Assembly (NCBI GenBank): GCA_014529385.2
Contig: CM043969.1
Span: 13,591,446-13,651,445 of the forward strand
DNA from: Adiantum capillus-veneris
Lineage: Eukaryota; Streptophyta; Polypodiopsida; Polypodiales; Pteridaceae
Length of the DNA: 60,000 bases
Direction of reading: 5' to 3'
Part shown: piece after piece, positions 11,105 to 20,860 of the stretch
How positions within the stretch are numbered: the first letter of the stretch is position 1
Layout: the number at the start of each line of letters is the position of its first letter
Made by a program: the position numbers and the translations under genes
Notes under the pieces: generated by a model
The model's input: only the letters and a program-made list of their open reading frames with translations
What the model was told of the DNA's origin: nothing
Databases searched by the model: none

Positions 11105-11710
11105 ATGTCTTCCACCGGGAATGTGAGTGGTGATGTTGGTGTCTCAAGCCTGGCTTCCTTGACGAGACCTCCTAAATCGATGCCAGGTCTTGCTTCGCAG
11201 GGCAAGCGAAAGGCAGGTGGAAAAAGTCCAGGACCCGAGTAGAATTTTGCCACAAATTTAAATAAGTATCAAGATTGGAAATGTAACTTTTGTGGCGAAG
11301 AGAAATCTGGAGGAGCACCAAGAATAAGGGATCATTTACTAGGTGGCAATACCAGAATCCAAGGAGGAAAGTGCAAGGGCTTAGGTGCAGAAGAAGCAAC
11401 TATGCGCTTAAAAGCTTTAATTGGTAAGCTAATTTCCACGAGCAAAAGATCAAAACTCTCTACTTTCGACCATCAAACCTCGGTATCGATAAGATCAAAC
11501 CAGTACGAGGGATCATTGGGTGTAACGCCCACCAATGGAAGCACTCAAAGCAGGGAACCAACTTCTCATATCGATGGAACTACACCTCCAAACCATGGAT
11601 CTCTTGACTTTCAGGCAGGATCGTCAAAAAGTAGAAAGGTTAGCTTACAGACAAGCTTCAAAACGCTTGCCTTAGAAGAAGCAAAACTTGCTCTAGCTAA
11701 AGTCGTCTAG
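11105..11710 (+). pseudogene. hAT transposase, N-terminal part with BED zinc finger
   Basis: An ATG at 11105 opens MSSTGNVSGDVGVSSLASLT. A single in-frame TAG at 11240-11242 follows codon 45. The same frame then reads KYQDWKCNFCGEEKSGGAPR, IRDHLLGG and KCKGLGAEEATM, which fits a BED-type finger (W.C.FC ... H.LG). A Ser/Thr-rich linker and a basic tail follow to a TAG at 11708-11710. BED fingers sit at the N-terminus of many plant hAT transposases and bind subterminal DNA. The stop and a downstream frameshift make it non-functional as it stands. Confidence 0.8.
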
Positions 11711-12216
11711 TTCACTAGGGGATCATTGGCCATTGTCACCCGTGATGCATGGAAGTCAGCTTGGAAACGCATGGTGCTGGATTTACCCCTCCAACATATC
11801 ACCATATGAGAAACCATTTGTTGGATAAATGTTACACAAGCACACAAAAGGATATTCAAAGGGTAATATTAAATGCAACAGAACAATCTGGATACACCAT
11901 AGTTAGTGATGGTTGGTCCAACGTTCAAAGGCGGCCATTGATCAACATCATGCTTGTATATCCTCGTGGTGAATGTTTTATCAAAGCTGTGGATAGCTCT
12001 GGTCAAATAAAGTCTCGCAGTTTTATAGCTGACATCATTGGCGACGCAGTTGAGGAACTTGGAAAACAAAATGTTGTCCAAGTAATCATGGACAATGCCA
12101 AAAATTGCAAGGCTGTAGGTAGGATACTTGAAAGTCGCTTCTCTCACCTATATAGTGCTGGTTACAGTACACACAGCTTGAACTTCGTATTGCAAGAGTG
12201 CAAGAGTGAAAGCTGA
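11711..12216 (+). pseudogene. hAT transposase, DUF659 core (truncated)
   Basis: After a frameshift between 11710 and 11749 the transposase continues as PPTYHHMRNHLLDKCYTST, ATEQSGYTIVSDGWSNVQRR, PLINIMLVYPRGECFIKAVD and VVQVIMDNAKNCKAVGRILE, then HSLNFVLQECKSES. SDGW(S/T), PLIN and VQVIMDNA.NC are diagnostic of DUF659 in plant hAT transposases. Roughly the last 250 residues, including the C-terminal dimerisation region, are missing. They appear replaced by sequence of other origin from about 12216. A short frame at 12206-12412 (PRWTYDVTNDEVDEESDLQG) could be a leftover acidic tail, but this is weak. Confidence 0.85.
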
Positions 12217-12300
12217 GAACTACAAAGAGGAGATGCCGCGCTGGACTTATGATGTAACCAATGATGAGGTGGACGAAGAGAGTGATCTGCAAGGGGAATC

Positions 12301-12783
12301 TCATGAAGTAGAAACTTGGTGCACTTCCATTGATGCACCTTCTAGTGCCAATGACATCTCTTGCCCTGTGACGGTGATTGCACTACTGCGAATGTCCTCA
12401 ACCGTCATGTGAGGTGTCCTTGAGCTGAAGTCCACTGCTTCACCCAAGACATAATGCATGTATAACATCTTGGCAAACCACAATGGACAATCCATATGAT
12501 GCATAGGATGACCCATAACATCGAGATATATGTTCTCTCCATTTTCTCGTATGTCTGCATTAATGCATTGTGATAGCTTGAGTCGGCCTTTCTTGATGTT
12601 GTCATCTGCAACGCCTGGCCATATGGATTTGACCATTTCTCGGTCAATCCTAGTGTTCACCTCTTTCCATTGTGTACCCACTGGTTTGGCCCACTGGGAG
12701 CAACGAGATGCAATTCGAGCGGTGTCGTTCACTCCACCGCGCTTAGCCCTTTGATTATCATTATCCATATCCTGATTAAACAC
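12301..12783 (-). CDS. Unrecognised 160-residue ORF inside the hAT element
   Basis: An ATG-initiated open frame of 160 codons (MFNQDMDNDNQRAKRGG at the start, ALEGASMEVHQVSTS at the end). It lies on the same strand as, and about 370 bp downstream of, the kinase ORF. I do not recognise a family. It is polar with several Trp (SIWPG, CPLWFAKMLYMHYVLG) and His-rich MGHPMHHMDCP, without a signal peptide or clear membrane segment. It could be a captured host exon, a fragment of the replaced transposase region read backwards, or chance. The overlapping plus-strand frame at 12206-12412 is shorter and less convincing. Confidence 0.35.
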   Translation of the reverse strand: MFNQDMDNDNQRAKRGGVNDTARIASRCSQWAKPVGTQWKEVNTRIDREMVKSIWPGVADDNIKKGRLKLSQCINADIRENGENIYLDVMGHPMHHMDCPLWFAKMLYMHYVLGEAVDFSSRTPHMTVEDIRSSAITVTGQEMSLALEGASMEVHQVSTS

Positions 12784-12814
12784 TATACTTCTTCAGTTAC
12801 GGTATACAAACTTA

Positions 12815-12960
12815 ATGATAATCAATTGCTATAAGAGTAAACACCATTTTACGATAATCAATTGCTATAATTTTAACCAACATTTTACGACAATCAATTG
12901 ATATTAGAATAACCACCATCTTACGACAATCAATTGATATAAGAGTAACCACCATTTTTT
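12815..12960 (+). repeat. Short tandem repeat, ~47-bp unit, four copies
   Basis: The unit is built around ACGA(T/C)AATCAATTG(C/A)TAT followed by AAGAGTAA(A/C)CACCAT. It lies between the unknown ORF and the kinase ORF, inside the hAT. It is AT-rich and noncoding. No function is visible. Confidence 0.75.
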
Positions 12961-13155
12961 AAATCAATGAATGACAATCAATGATTCCACGTGGCTTATT
13001 GCTTGAAACTTAAGAGTTTGTTGTCTATTGAGATATAACAAAGTGTTTTTATTACTCATACATCATCCATGGTGCATAAAACCCAATTTTTAAAAGTGCT
13101 TTTATAAGTCAAAAGTCTCAGAAAACCCTGCTTCATAAAGTACATCATATATCCA

Positions 13156-14787
13156 TCAAAAAAAGGCTACACTCATTTCAGAGGGAGGGCGTAAGCATCG
13201 TTCTGGCTGGGCTTCAAATCTTTCTAATTCTTCGTCCAAAAGTGCCAAGGTCTTTCTATCTGTGGATTTCTTCCTCACCCAACCTTCCACAACAATCCTA
13301 GATATGGCTTGTACCTCCACTGAAACCTTATGTTTGAACCAATCTGTGTTGTAGTAGTCAGAGAACTCTCCACAAAACTTACAAAATTGCCATATCACCC
13401 ATCTTATGGCGTACACATCTGTGGCCTTGGTCCATGGGCACGAATGACTGCCATCTAGTAACTCAGGAGCTCGCCAAGGATGAAGCTTTTGCCAGTTTTC
13501 ATCGGTATTGTTGGTCTTTTGTGTCTCTAAGCCAACATGCAGAGCCAATCCCCAATCAATTATTCCAATACGGGGAGTGAGATCCTTGGTAAAGTCCAAC
13601 ATGATGTTCCATGGATGGAGATCATTGTGGATCACTCCCTCGTCATGTGCGAATCGCAATGCCTTCACCAAGGCATGGATCAATGAGGGAGCATGATTGC
13701 ACAGGCTCTTGATACGTGTTTTCTTGTCTTCAAAGGGCTGCTCCCATTTAAAGTCTTCAGGTATCTTTCCTTTCCCCTCTTGATGCGCTACAAGTGTCAT
13801 GAAAGAGCCATGTGGAAGGAGCCTTGTCTCCATAAGATCACCTAAAGCTCCCCCATTGAAGTAGGGGAATACCAGAAACCATGGCAACATTACAGAGTGG
13901 GCAATACTCCTCACAATCCCTCTATGGTTGAGATCTACCCCACTTTCTGATGCAAAGCTTTTCCACTGATACTTGGCTTGTCCTTTGAACTCCTTGGCAC
14001 AATAAGTATTCGTTGCAGGAAGAAAACTGATCCTTTTGATTTGAACTTTCCACCCTGTGCCATAAGCCCCTGACCCAAGTTTCTTGATCTTCGTAATGGA
14101 CTTATTTGGAATGCCCAGAGTCATACTACATTCAGAATTGTATATACTACTCTCCAGGTGACTAGCAGAAGCAGTAGAACCTGATGTTCCCTCAATGGCA
14201 GCCTCCTCAATAAACGGTTCTCCAACTTGGCTGCTCCCCATAACTCTGGTGATAGCCATTCGCATTTTCTTGCTTAGGCCAAACTTTGTGTCTATGTGGG
14301 ATGCTCGCCTTGACCTCTCCTTTTCAGCTCTCCATCTAGTGTTCCAATGCTCTAGCTTACCCTTGTCTACTTCTTGAGGGCATTCCTCTGTCAAATCAGA
14401 GGCCACCTTGGGCAAATTGCCCACCCAACTGCTCAGTAATGAGATTATTGATTCGGTTTTTTTGTCTGGATATAACAACAACATTTTGCGGGCAATCTCA
14501 CTGTATAATGATTGCAATCTAGACTCATCTGCAACAATCTGCGTTATATCGTCGGGATCTAGTGCACTGACGATCGTAATCAACAATTGTCTAATTTTCT
14601 TTTTGAAATCTATCATTGAAGTAGCAGAAGGATCCATTTTTCCTGCAATGGTATTATTGCAAACAACACATTGTGAAATATAACTATGTGCCACTGCATT
14701 TGGATCTTTTCTACGTGAAAGAAAAAGTGCAGTATAGACCATAGATCTCATACTCTTTTGCAGTGACACACCTAATCGTAATTGCAA
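13156..14787 (-). CDS. Protein kinase-like ORF carried in the hAT transposon
   Basis: An uninterrupted 543-codon frame. Residues ~51-200 are a helical/charged N-terminal region of unknown type. A Ser/Thr protein kinase domain spans about residues 230-505: glycine loop GSGAYG (238-243), Lys in YCAKEF (265), catalytic loop HNDLHPWN (Asp389, Asn394, with HND in place of HRD), DWG instead of DFG (Asp411), and APE as RAPELL (440-442). All phosphotransfer residues expected of an active kinase are present. The listed start lies in a decayed unit of the 175-bp array; ATG codons at residue 13 or 16, or Met51 (14637), are reasonable alternatives. It runs opposite to the transposase. It may be a captured host kinase or a passenger gene; the substrate is unknown. 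Confidence 0.72.
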   Translation of the reverse strand: MQLRLGVSLQKSMRSMVYTALFLSRRKDPNAVAHSYISQCVVCNNTIAGKMDPSATSMIDFKKKIRQLLITIVSALDPDDITQIVADESRLQSLYSEIARKMLLLYPDKKTESIISLLSSWVGNLPKVASDLTEECPQEVDKGKLEHWNTRWRAEKERSRRASHIDTKFGLSKKMRMAITRVMGSSQVGEPFIEEAAIEGTSGSTASASHLESSIYNSECSMTLGIPNKSITKIKKLGSGAYGTGWKVQIKRISFLPATNTYCAKEFKGQAKYQWKSFASESGVDLNHRGIVRSIAHSVMLPWFLVFPYFNGGALGDLMETRLLPHGSFMTLVAHQEGKGKIPEDFKWEQPFEDKKTRIKSLCNHAPSLIHALVKALRFAHDEGVIHNDLHPWNIMLDFTKDLTPRIGIIDWGLALHVGLETQKTNNTDENWQKLHPWRAPELLDGSHSCPWTKATDVYAIRWVIWQFCKFCGEFSDYYNTDWFKHKVSVEVQAISRIVVEGWVRKKSTDRKTLALLDEELERFEAQPERCLRPPSEMSVAFF

Positions 14788-16090
14788 CCATGTGCCAATG
14801 CCTCACCATACGACAACTTACAAACAGATGCTCTTGTCATTCTAGCAGCAACACACCTAGTCGCAATTGCAACCATGTGCCGAAGCATGAATGACTGGGA
14901 GCAACATAAAACATAGTCACCCTAAGCTTTTGCAATGACACACCTAGCCGCAATTGCAACCATGTGCCAGTGCATCCACGCACGGTGACTTCTTTCAAAC
15001 AGATGCTCCTGTCATTCTAGCAGAAACACACCTAGTTGCAATTGCAACCATGTGCCGAAGCATGAATGACTGGGAGCAACATAAAACATAGTCACCCTAC
15101 GCTTTTGCAGTGACACACCTAGCCTCAATTGCAACCATGTGCCAGTGCATCCATGCACGGTGACTTCTTTCAAACAGATGCTACCGTCAATCTAGCAGCA
15201 ACACACCTAGTCGCAATTGCAACCATGTGCCGAAGCATGAATGACGGGAAGCAACCTAAAACATAGTCATCTTGCGTTTTTGCAATGACACACCTAGCCG
15301 TAAGTGCAACCATGTGCCAGTGCATCCACACACGGTGACTTCTTTCAAACAGATGCTCCTGTCATTGTAGCAGCAACACACCTAGTCGAGATTGCAACCA
15401 TGTGCGGAAGCATGAATGACTAGGAGCAACATAAAACATAGTCATCCTACGCTTTTGCAATGACACACCTAGCCGCAATTGCAACCATGTGCCATTGAAT
15501 CCATGCACGATGTCTTCTTTCAAGATTCAAGCATATGAAGCATTATGAAATTATTTGAGCACACATTCATGCATTAGATGCTACCGTCAATCTAGCAGCA
15601 ACACACCTAGTCGCAATTGCAACCATGTGCCGAAGCATGAATGATGGGAAGCAACATAAAACATAGTCATCTTGCGTTTTTGCAATGACACACCTAGCCG
15701 CAATTGCAACCATGTGCGAGTGCATACACCAATGGTGACTTCTTTCAAACAGATGCTCCTGCCATTGTAGCAGCAACACACCTAGTCGCAATTGCAACCA
15801 TGTGCCGAAGCATGAATGACTGGGGGCAACATAAAACATAATCACCCTACGATTTTGCAATGACACACCTAGCCGCAATTGCAACCATGTGCCAGTGCAT
15901 TCACGCACGGTTACTTCTTTCAAACAAATGCTCCTGTCATTCTAGCAGCAACACACCTAGTCGCAATTGAAACCATGTGCCGAAGCATGAATGACTGGGA
16001 GCAATATAAAACATAATCATCGTACGCTTTTGCAATGATACACCTAGCCACAATTGCAACCATGTGCTAGTGCATCCACGTACGATGATT
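14765..16090 (-). repeat. 175-bp tandem array at the right hAT end (about 7.5 units, each a dimer)
   Basis: Units begin ACACACCTAGTCGCAATTGC at 14851, 15026, 15201, 15376, 15601, 15776 and 15951. Spacing is exactly 175 bp except for one 225-bp step, where about 50 extra bases lie near 15525-15580. Each unit holds two related half-units: one ends CCATGTGCCGAAGCATGAAT, the other begins TGACACACCTAGCCGCAATT and ends CCATGTGCCAGTGCATCCA. The array lies between the minus-strand TATA box and the kinase ORF, so it would be transcribed as the kinase leader or intron. The final decayed half-unit supplies the first ~12 codons of the longest kinase frame. Confidence 0.93.
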
Positions 16091-16271
16091 TGATAAAAGA
16101 AATTTTATACCTTTAAGTTTTAACACAAAAAACTCAAAAAAAAATCAATAAAATAAGGAAGGGTTTAAAAAATTAGTGCTACATTGCTTTGAGAATGTGG
16201 AAAGCTGCCAGAAAGTTTGGTGAAGACTTTTCAATGTACCTCTTTTGTGAAAAAGACAAGCACCGGCGTCG

Positions 16272-16282
16272 CCTTTATATAG
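16272..16282 (-). promoter_or_regulatory. Likely TATA box for the minus-strand kinase transcript
   Basis: On the minus strand the sequence is CTATATAAAGG, about 195 bp inside the right end and just downstream (minus sense) of GC-rich repeats. It points toward the 175-bp array and the kinase ORF. Together with the left TATA box it gives the element converging transcription units. Consensus match is good; use is inferred. Confidence 0.5.
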
Positions 16283-16476
16283 CCACGGCGGGCCCGGCGG
16301 GAAAGTAGCTTTACTCGGCGGGCCAACTAATTAGCCCGGCGGGCTACGAGCCGGTCTCCAGGTCTCCCTGGAGGTCAAAAAAGATGAATGTCAATTAACA
16401 ATAATATTTGTTATTTTGCATTTCAGTTGTTATTAACCTGAAATTATAGTGTGATCACGTCATTTTGAAATCCCTG

Positions 16477-16484
16477 CCTAGAAG
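16477..16484. repeat. hAT target-site duplication, right copy (CCTAGAAG)
   Basis: Identical to 9813-9820. The following bases (TGATAAAAAATAAAATTTGG) resume the LTR copy at the point where copy 1 reads TGTTCAAAAATAGAATGTGG. Confidence 0.93.
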
Positions 16485-17325
16485 TGATAAAAAATAAAAT
16501 TTGGGGATGTGGCAAAGTATTCTGGGTATCGAGGACCAAGCGTACAAAAATTTGGTGAGGTTTGGAGTCTGTTTGGGGTTCTTCACGCGAAAAATGCTCC
16601 CCGGGGGTCAAAATTGGCCAAAACTGGGCCAAAAAAGGTCAAAAAATGATCAAAAAGGGTGTGAAATGGCTTCAAATTGCCACATCGCTCATGGTGCCTT
16701 GATGGTCGAGGCTGAGGGAGGACGTTTGAATAGGAATATTCACACTTTCACCCCTCTCTGTGTGGGAGGGAGCAGGGTTCCTACAGGTGGTCTAGTGCAG
16801 TCCCGTCGCGTTCGTGTCCTGTTTTCGAGTGTGTGGAGGAGTGAATGAGAGATTTATCTCTTCAATTTCGTACGAAGTTTTGAGGTTTCCATGGATGTGT
16901 GTGTGCAAGGAATTGAGGGAAGAAGGTGCGGCTTTCTACAAGACTATGTGACCCTGTATCGGTTCCATTAGGGTTGGCGCTACTCCAAAGAGTCTAACAG
17001 CGTGAAGTTTGGTGAAGGCTTTGCTATGGTTTGAGAGTGGATTTTTGTGGCACGAGGTTTTGGGTTTTTTGATGGTTTTATTGTATATTTTGGTCACCAT
17101 CAAGCGTGATTTTCAGTTTTGATCACCTCGACTCACCTTGTAGTGTCTGCGGGGAGGCAAGGGCTTGTAGGTCGAGGCGTTTGGAGTTTGAATTGAGCTT
17201 GTGGGTAGAATTTTTAGGGAGATTTTGAGTGGTGGTGAGTGAGGTAAGGAATTTAAGTAAATTCCTTGTGTTCTCTTGAGTTATCTGGGGGTGTAAGTGT
17301 GCGCACGACATCTTTTTCTCCATCA

Positions 17326-18234
17326 ACGTATGCCGAAGGGTCCAGAGCGTTCTTACGTTGATTCAAAACGGAAAATAGGGTCCCTAAACATTTGAAAAAG
17401 CTTTGGACATTACGTCAAAAGTCGTTGCCAGTGGAGGATTATGCTGCAGAGTTTCAGATGCTTTTTCAGCGAGTACCTCAGGCACAATGGTTAGTAGCCA
17501 AGGTGTTGAATGAGTATTTTTTGCGAGGACTCAATAAGGATCTCAGAACTGCTATGGAAACAGTAGACAAGGTAACCACTCCAGTGGATAATGTTATTGC
17601 AAGGGCTGTTGTAGCAGGAGAGGCTTTAGAGGATAAGGAGTCGCCAAAAAAAGGATCGTAAGAAATATCATTGTTAATATTAGGGAAGTGACAGTGATAG
17701 TTCGGAGTCAGAGGGTACAGACTCAGAATCCTCAGATTCATGTAGCAGTGGTTCCGTGAAAGAATCGGAGGAAGCACCTCGAAAAAAATCCCAGCGTTAA
17801 GGGAAAGGTGTTTCATCTGGATCGACAGAATCTTCTATGGTGGCTAAAAGTTTGAAGGATCTGTGGTGTACTCAGTGCCGGAATCTGGGACATGCCGCTC
17901 AAGAGTGTGCAATGAATCATAAATGGTGTGCAATTTGCATAGCCAACACCCATAATAGAGTGGAATGTTATTACAATGGTCGTGGCAGTAGGAGTCGGGA
18001 TGCTTCTACATGCAGTCACAACAGTCAGGGCATGGACAAGAGCCTATGGTGGCATTGGCCCACGCTCATGCATTAGAGGCGCTTTTTCAAGGACCAGTCG
18101 GTGGACGGGGTCAAGGAGGGGGTCGCGCTCACGAAAGTGGTGGCCAAGATCCTAATCGACCCAAGACCTGCCTTTTTTGTCTGGGAGATGGGCATTGGCA
18201 GTTGGAGTGTTTAGAAGCTATGGAATATGATTGA
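17326..18234 (+). pseudogene. Gypsy gag remnant with zinc knuckles
   Basis: The frame enters mid-gag at the LTR junction (FKTENRVPKHLKKLWTLRQK, SLPVEDYAAEFQMLFQRVPQ), typical Retrotrans_gag text, to about 17661. After a frameshifted acidic linker come three knuckle-like motifs: CTQCRNLGHAAQEC and CAICIANTHNRVEC (~17865-17970) and CLFCLGDGHWQLEC (~18172-18213). All fit C-X2-C-X4-H-X4-C. Multiple stops and shifts break the protein. The absence of a gag start and 5' leader next to the LTR means the 5' end is deleted or rearranged. Confidence 0.8.
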
Positions 18235-18414
18235 AAGAAACAGGGATTTGCTGTTGGAAAGCAACGGAGTGTGGCTATGGTTCAGATTGAGGGGCTGAAC
18301 AAATCTGACCGTGGTTTTGCTGATTATATTATCTGGCAAAAATGTGGTACGAGCAATTGATTTTTAGCTCCCGGATTGGACAACTCAAGAGGATGTATGT
18401 AAAAAGACTGTAAC

Positions 18415-19488
18415 TTGGATGTCACATTCAGTACCACCATTGCAATCATCAGGACCATCCCCCCCTCTTCGGAAAAGAAAGAGGGGAAAGTTCAAAACAA
18501 GGCTAATACCATGGAGGAGGATAATTGGGATTCTCTTTGGAAAGAGGTTCTAGAATCACCATTACAAGTACGATTCGGATCATTATTGAAATTGGTTCCA
18601 AATTTTCGTAACGCTTTGCTAAGTTAGAAGTTCAAAGCAATGAATGAGATGGAAGTTGATATTGAGATAGCTGAGGATGAGCGGGATGATTCAGTCCCGT
18701 TGCTGGCAACTAGGATTATGGATACATGCATTCTGGAGCGTTCAGTAAGAGATGACAAAGTCCTATTAGATGGAGGTGTGGGAGTGAATATTATTACTCA
18801 TGCAGCTTGTGAGCGCTTTGGTCTTAGTAATTGGGAACCTTCACCCTTTGTAGTTCGTATGGCGGATCAAAGAAGAGTACAACCAGTAGGATTACTCCTA
18901 GGCATTTTGTTGGATGTGGTTGGTTTGTCTTTTGTTGTTTCACTGGTAGTGTTAAATATTAAGGATCGCAGTCAGGATTATCATATTATTTTGGGGAGAC
19001 CATGGTTATATCAAGTCAAGGTAAAGCATAATTGGGGGGCAAATATGTTGAGAGTTAAAAAGGGTCGCAGGAAAGTTTGGGTGATGCTGGGAACATGCAG
19101 ACAACCAGTTCAGGCTGCATAGCTGGTGATAGCGAAGATAGTGAATATGGTGGAAGGATTAGAAGAGGCTCAAGAGGAGCAATTCTTGAAGGCTAACCCG
19201 GATTTAGTTTATCTCTATCTTGCAGATATGTCTACGATTGCAAAGGGGAAATATTTAGCGGATCTAGGAATAGCAGAGCTAGGGGGGCAAGAAAAAGTCT
19301 TGAAGATTCCCGAGCCACTGGAGGAGATTATTAGGCAAGAACATGAGTTTGAAGCCCAGATAAGTAAAGTAATAAGGGTAAAGGAGGATGAACTAGAGAT
19401 GGTCTTTCTAGGAGCTCAAGAGGAGTTTCAGCCAATTCATATTAGTAAACGGCTTGAGGCAGGAGACTTGATTAATTTGCTGACATAA
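18415..19488 (+). pseudogene. Gypsy aspartic protease and PR-RT linker
   Basis: A linker at 18415-18627 precedes the 160-codon ORF at 18640-19122. This contains the retropepsin core VLLDGGVGVNIITHAACERF, then MADQRRVQPVGLL and IILGRPWLYQVKVKHNWGAN. DGG replaces DS/TG, as in the Tat-like element at 5979-7622. After a TAG near 19120 the frame resumes with an acidic linker (19126-19488) leading to RT. Order PR then RT is the conventional gypsy order, in contrast to the element at 56327-60000. Confidence 0.82.
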
Positions 19489-20860
19489 TTCAAGGATGTT
19501 TTCGCATGGGAGTATGTAGGTATGAAAGGATTGGATCCAAAGTTTTATCAGCATACGATTCATTTAAAACCAGATGTAGTGCCGGTGAAGCAGCATTCAT
19601 ATAGGATGAATCCGAATGTGGCAAAGCAAGTCAAGGTGGAAATTGATCGCCTATTGGAGGTGGGTTTTATTACCCCTATTGACAATCCATATTATTTTTC
19701 TTCTATTGCGGTGATACCAAAGAAAACAAGCAAATTTGAATCTGTGTGGATTATAGGAAGCTGAATACAGCTACTATTCCAGACCCTTTCTTGCTTCCAT
19801 TTTTGGATTCTATTTTGGATGATGTGGCAGGGCATGAGATGTATTCCTTTCTAGATGGGTTTAGTGGATATAACCAAATTTGAATGGCTGAAGGTGGTCA
19901 CGCTAAAACAACTTTTATTACAGCATGAGGCATTTTCGCATGCATAGTAATGTGGTTTGGATTACACAATGCGCCCTCAACTTTTCAAAGGGATATGTTT
20001 CAAATTTTTGGTCCCTGTTTGACAGATTTTATGCAAATCTTTATGGATGATCTCAGTGTCTTTGGAGCGTAATTAGAGACTTTGAAGCAATTGCGGTTAT
20101 GTTTTATGAAATGTAGAGAGGTGAAATTTAGTTTAAATCCTCTAAAATGCGCATTCGCAGTGAGAAGTGGGAGATTATTGGGTCATGTAATTTATGAGGA
20201 TGGAATTTCAGTGGATCCGGATAAAATAGCAGCATTTATGGAAGCACCTCCGCCGGTGAATTCGAAGTAGTGTGTAGTATTTCTAGGCCAAGATCATTGG
20301 CATGGGAGGCATTTGAGGGATGTCGCACATTTGGAAATTCCTATTAATCAAGCAGCACATGCCAAAGTTTTTGAATGGACACAGGAATGTGATCTGGCCT
20401 TTAGGAGATTCAGATGTCCAAAGCTTTGATCCTGATCCCTCCAAATTGGGGTCAGGATTTTCATGTTTTTGTGGATGCTTCTGACATGGCTATTGGCAGT
20501 GTGCTAATGCAGGAACAAACTCAAGGATGGTTTTGACCTTTCTTTTATGCGAGCAGAAGATTTTCATCCGCAGAAAAAATTTATTCACTAACAGAAAGAG
20601 AATGTTTAGGGATGATTTACTCGATGAAGAATATCCATCATTATCTGCTGGGCCGGCAGTTTTTATTTCATGTGGATCATTCGGCTCTTTTATACCTGGT
20701 GCACCAATAGAATTAGACAGGAAGATTAGCCAGATGGGTGCTCTTGTTACAAGAATTTGATTTTGAGGTAATACATCGTCTAGGGGCCCAGCATGCGATT
20801 GTTGATTACCTGTCACGACTAGATTCTGGCGAGCCGCCCACGAGGTTGCTGATGAATTTT
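19489..20860 (+). pseudogene. Gypsy reverse transcriptase and RNase H remnant
   Basis: RT begins FAWEYVGMKGLDPKFYQHTI and continues VEIDRLLEVGFITPIDNPYY. A frameshift near 19750 is followed by YRKLNTATIPDPF, FLDGFSGYNQI, FGLHNAPSTFQRDM and the catalytic box IFMDDLSVFGA (MDD in place of VDD), then LLGHVIYEDGISVDPDKIAA (20082-20270). RNase H is out of frame but readable: DFHVFVDASDMAIGSVLMQE, YSLTERECLGMIYSM, HHYLLG, DHSALLYLV and DYLSRLDSGEPPT to about 20860. At least eight stops or shifts are visible. Confidence 0.85.

Larger units (their letters stand above)
9821..16476 (+). mobile_element. hAT DNA transposon (6,656 bp) with complete ends, carrying a kinase ORF
   Basis: The ends are CAGGGATTTTAAT... 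on the left and ...TTTGAAATCCCTG on the right, short terminal inverted repeats beginning CAGGGATTT. They are flanked by a perfect 8-bp target duplication CCTAGAAG (9813-9820 and 16477-16484). CAGGG-type ends and 8-bp duplications are hallmarks of the hAT superfamily. Inside are a TATA box, a 151-bp tandem array, a broken BED/DUF659 transposase (plus strand), an unknown minus-strand ORF, a 543-residue kinase ORF (minus strand), a 175-bp tandem array and a minus-strand TATA box. A 16-bp GC-rich motif, GGCGGGCCCGGCGGGA, lies near both ends (10001-10016, 16287-16302). Copy 1 of the host LTR gives the pre-insertion sequence, which supports the boundaries. Confidence 0.92.
9593..17325 (+). repeat. 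LTR-like repeat, copy 2 (split by the hAT insertion)
   Basis: The two halves are 9593-9820 and 16485-17325 (about 1.07 kb together). They align in order with 8520-9592. It abuts copy 1 directly, head to tail. It ends CTCCATCA at 17325. The sequence then enters the middle of a gag-like reading frame, with no visible leader or primer-binding site. A tandem LTR pair can come from unequal LTR recombination or from independent insertion; the sequence does not decide which. A short reading frame ending RVRVLFSSVWRSE is kept in both copies, but its upstream half is in different frames, so I do not call it a gene. Confidence 0.75.

Noticed and set aside
15567-15923. 118-codon minus-strand ORF in the 175-bp array
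   Set aside because: Read-through of the tandem repeat. The 175-bp unit is not a multiple of three, so the frame rotates between units.
14765-16090. CRISPR-like regular array
   Set aside because: Units are 175-bp direct repeats with no short repeat/unique spacer structure, inside a eukaryotic transposon.
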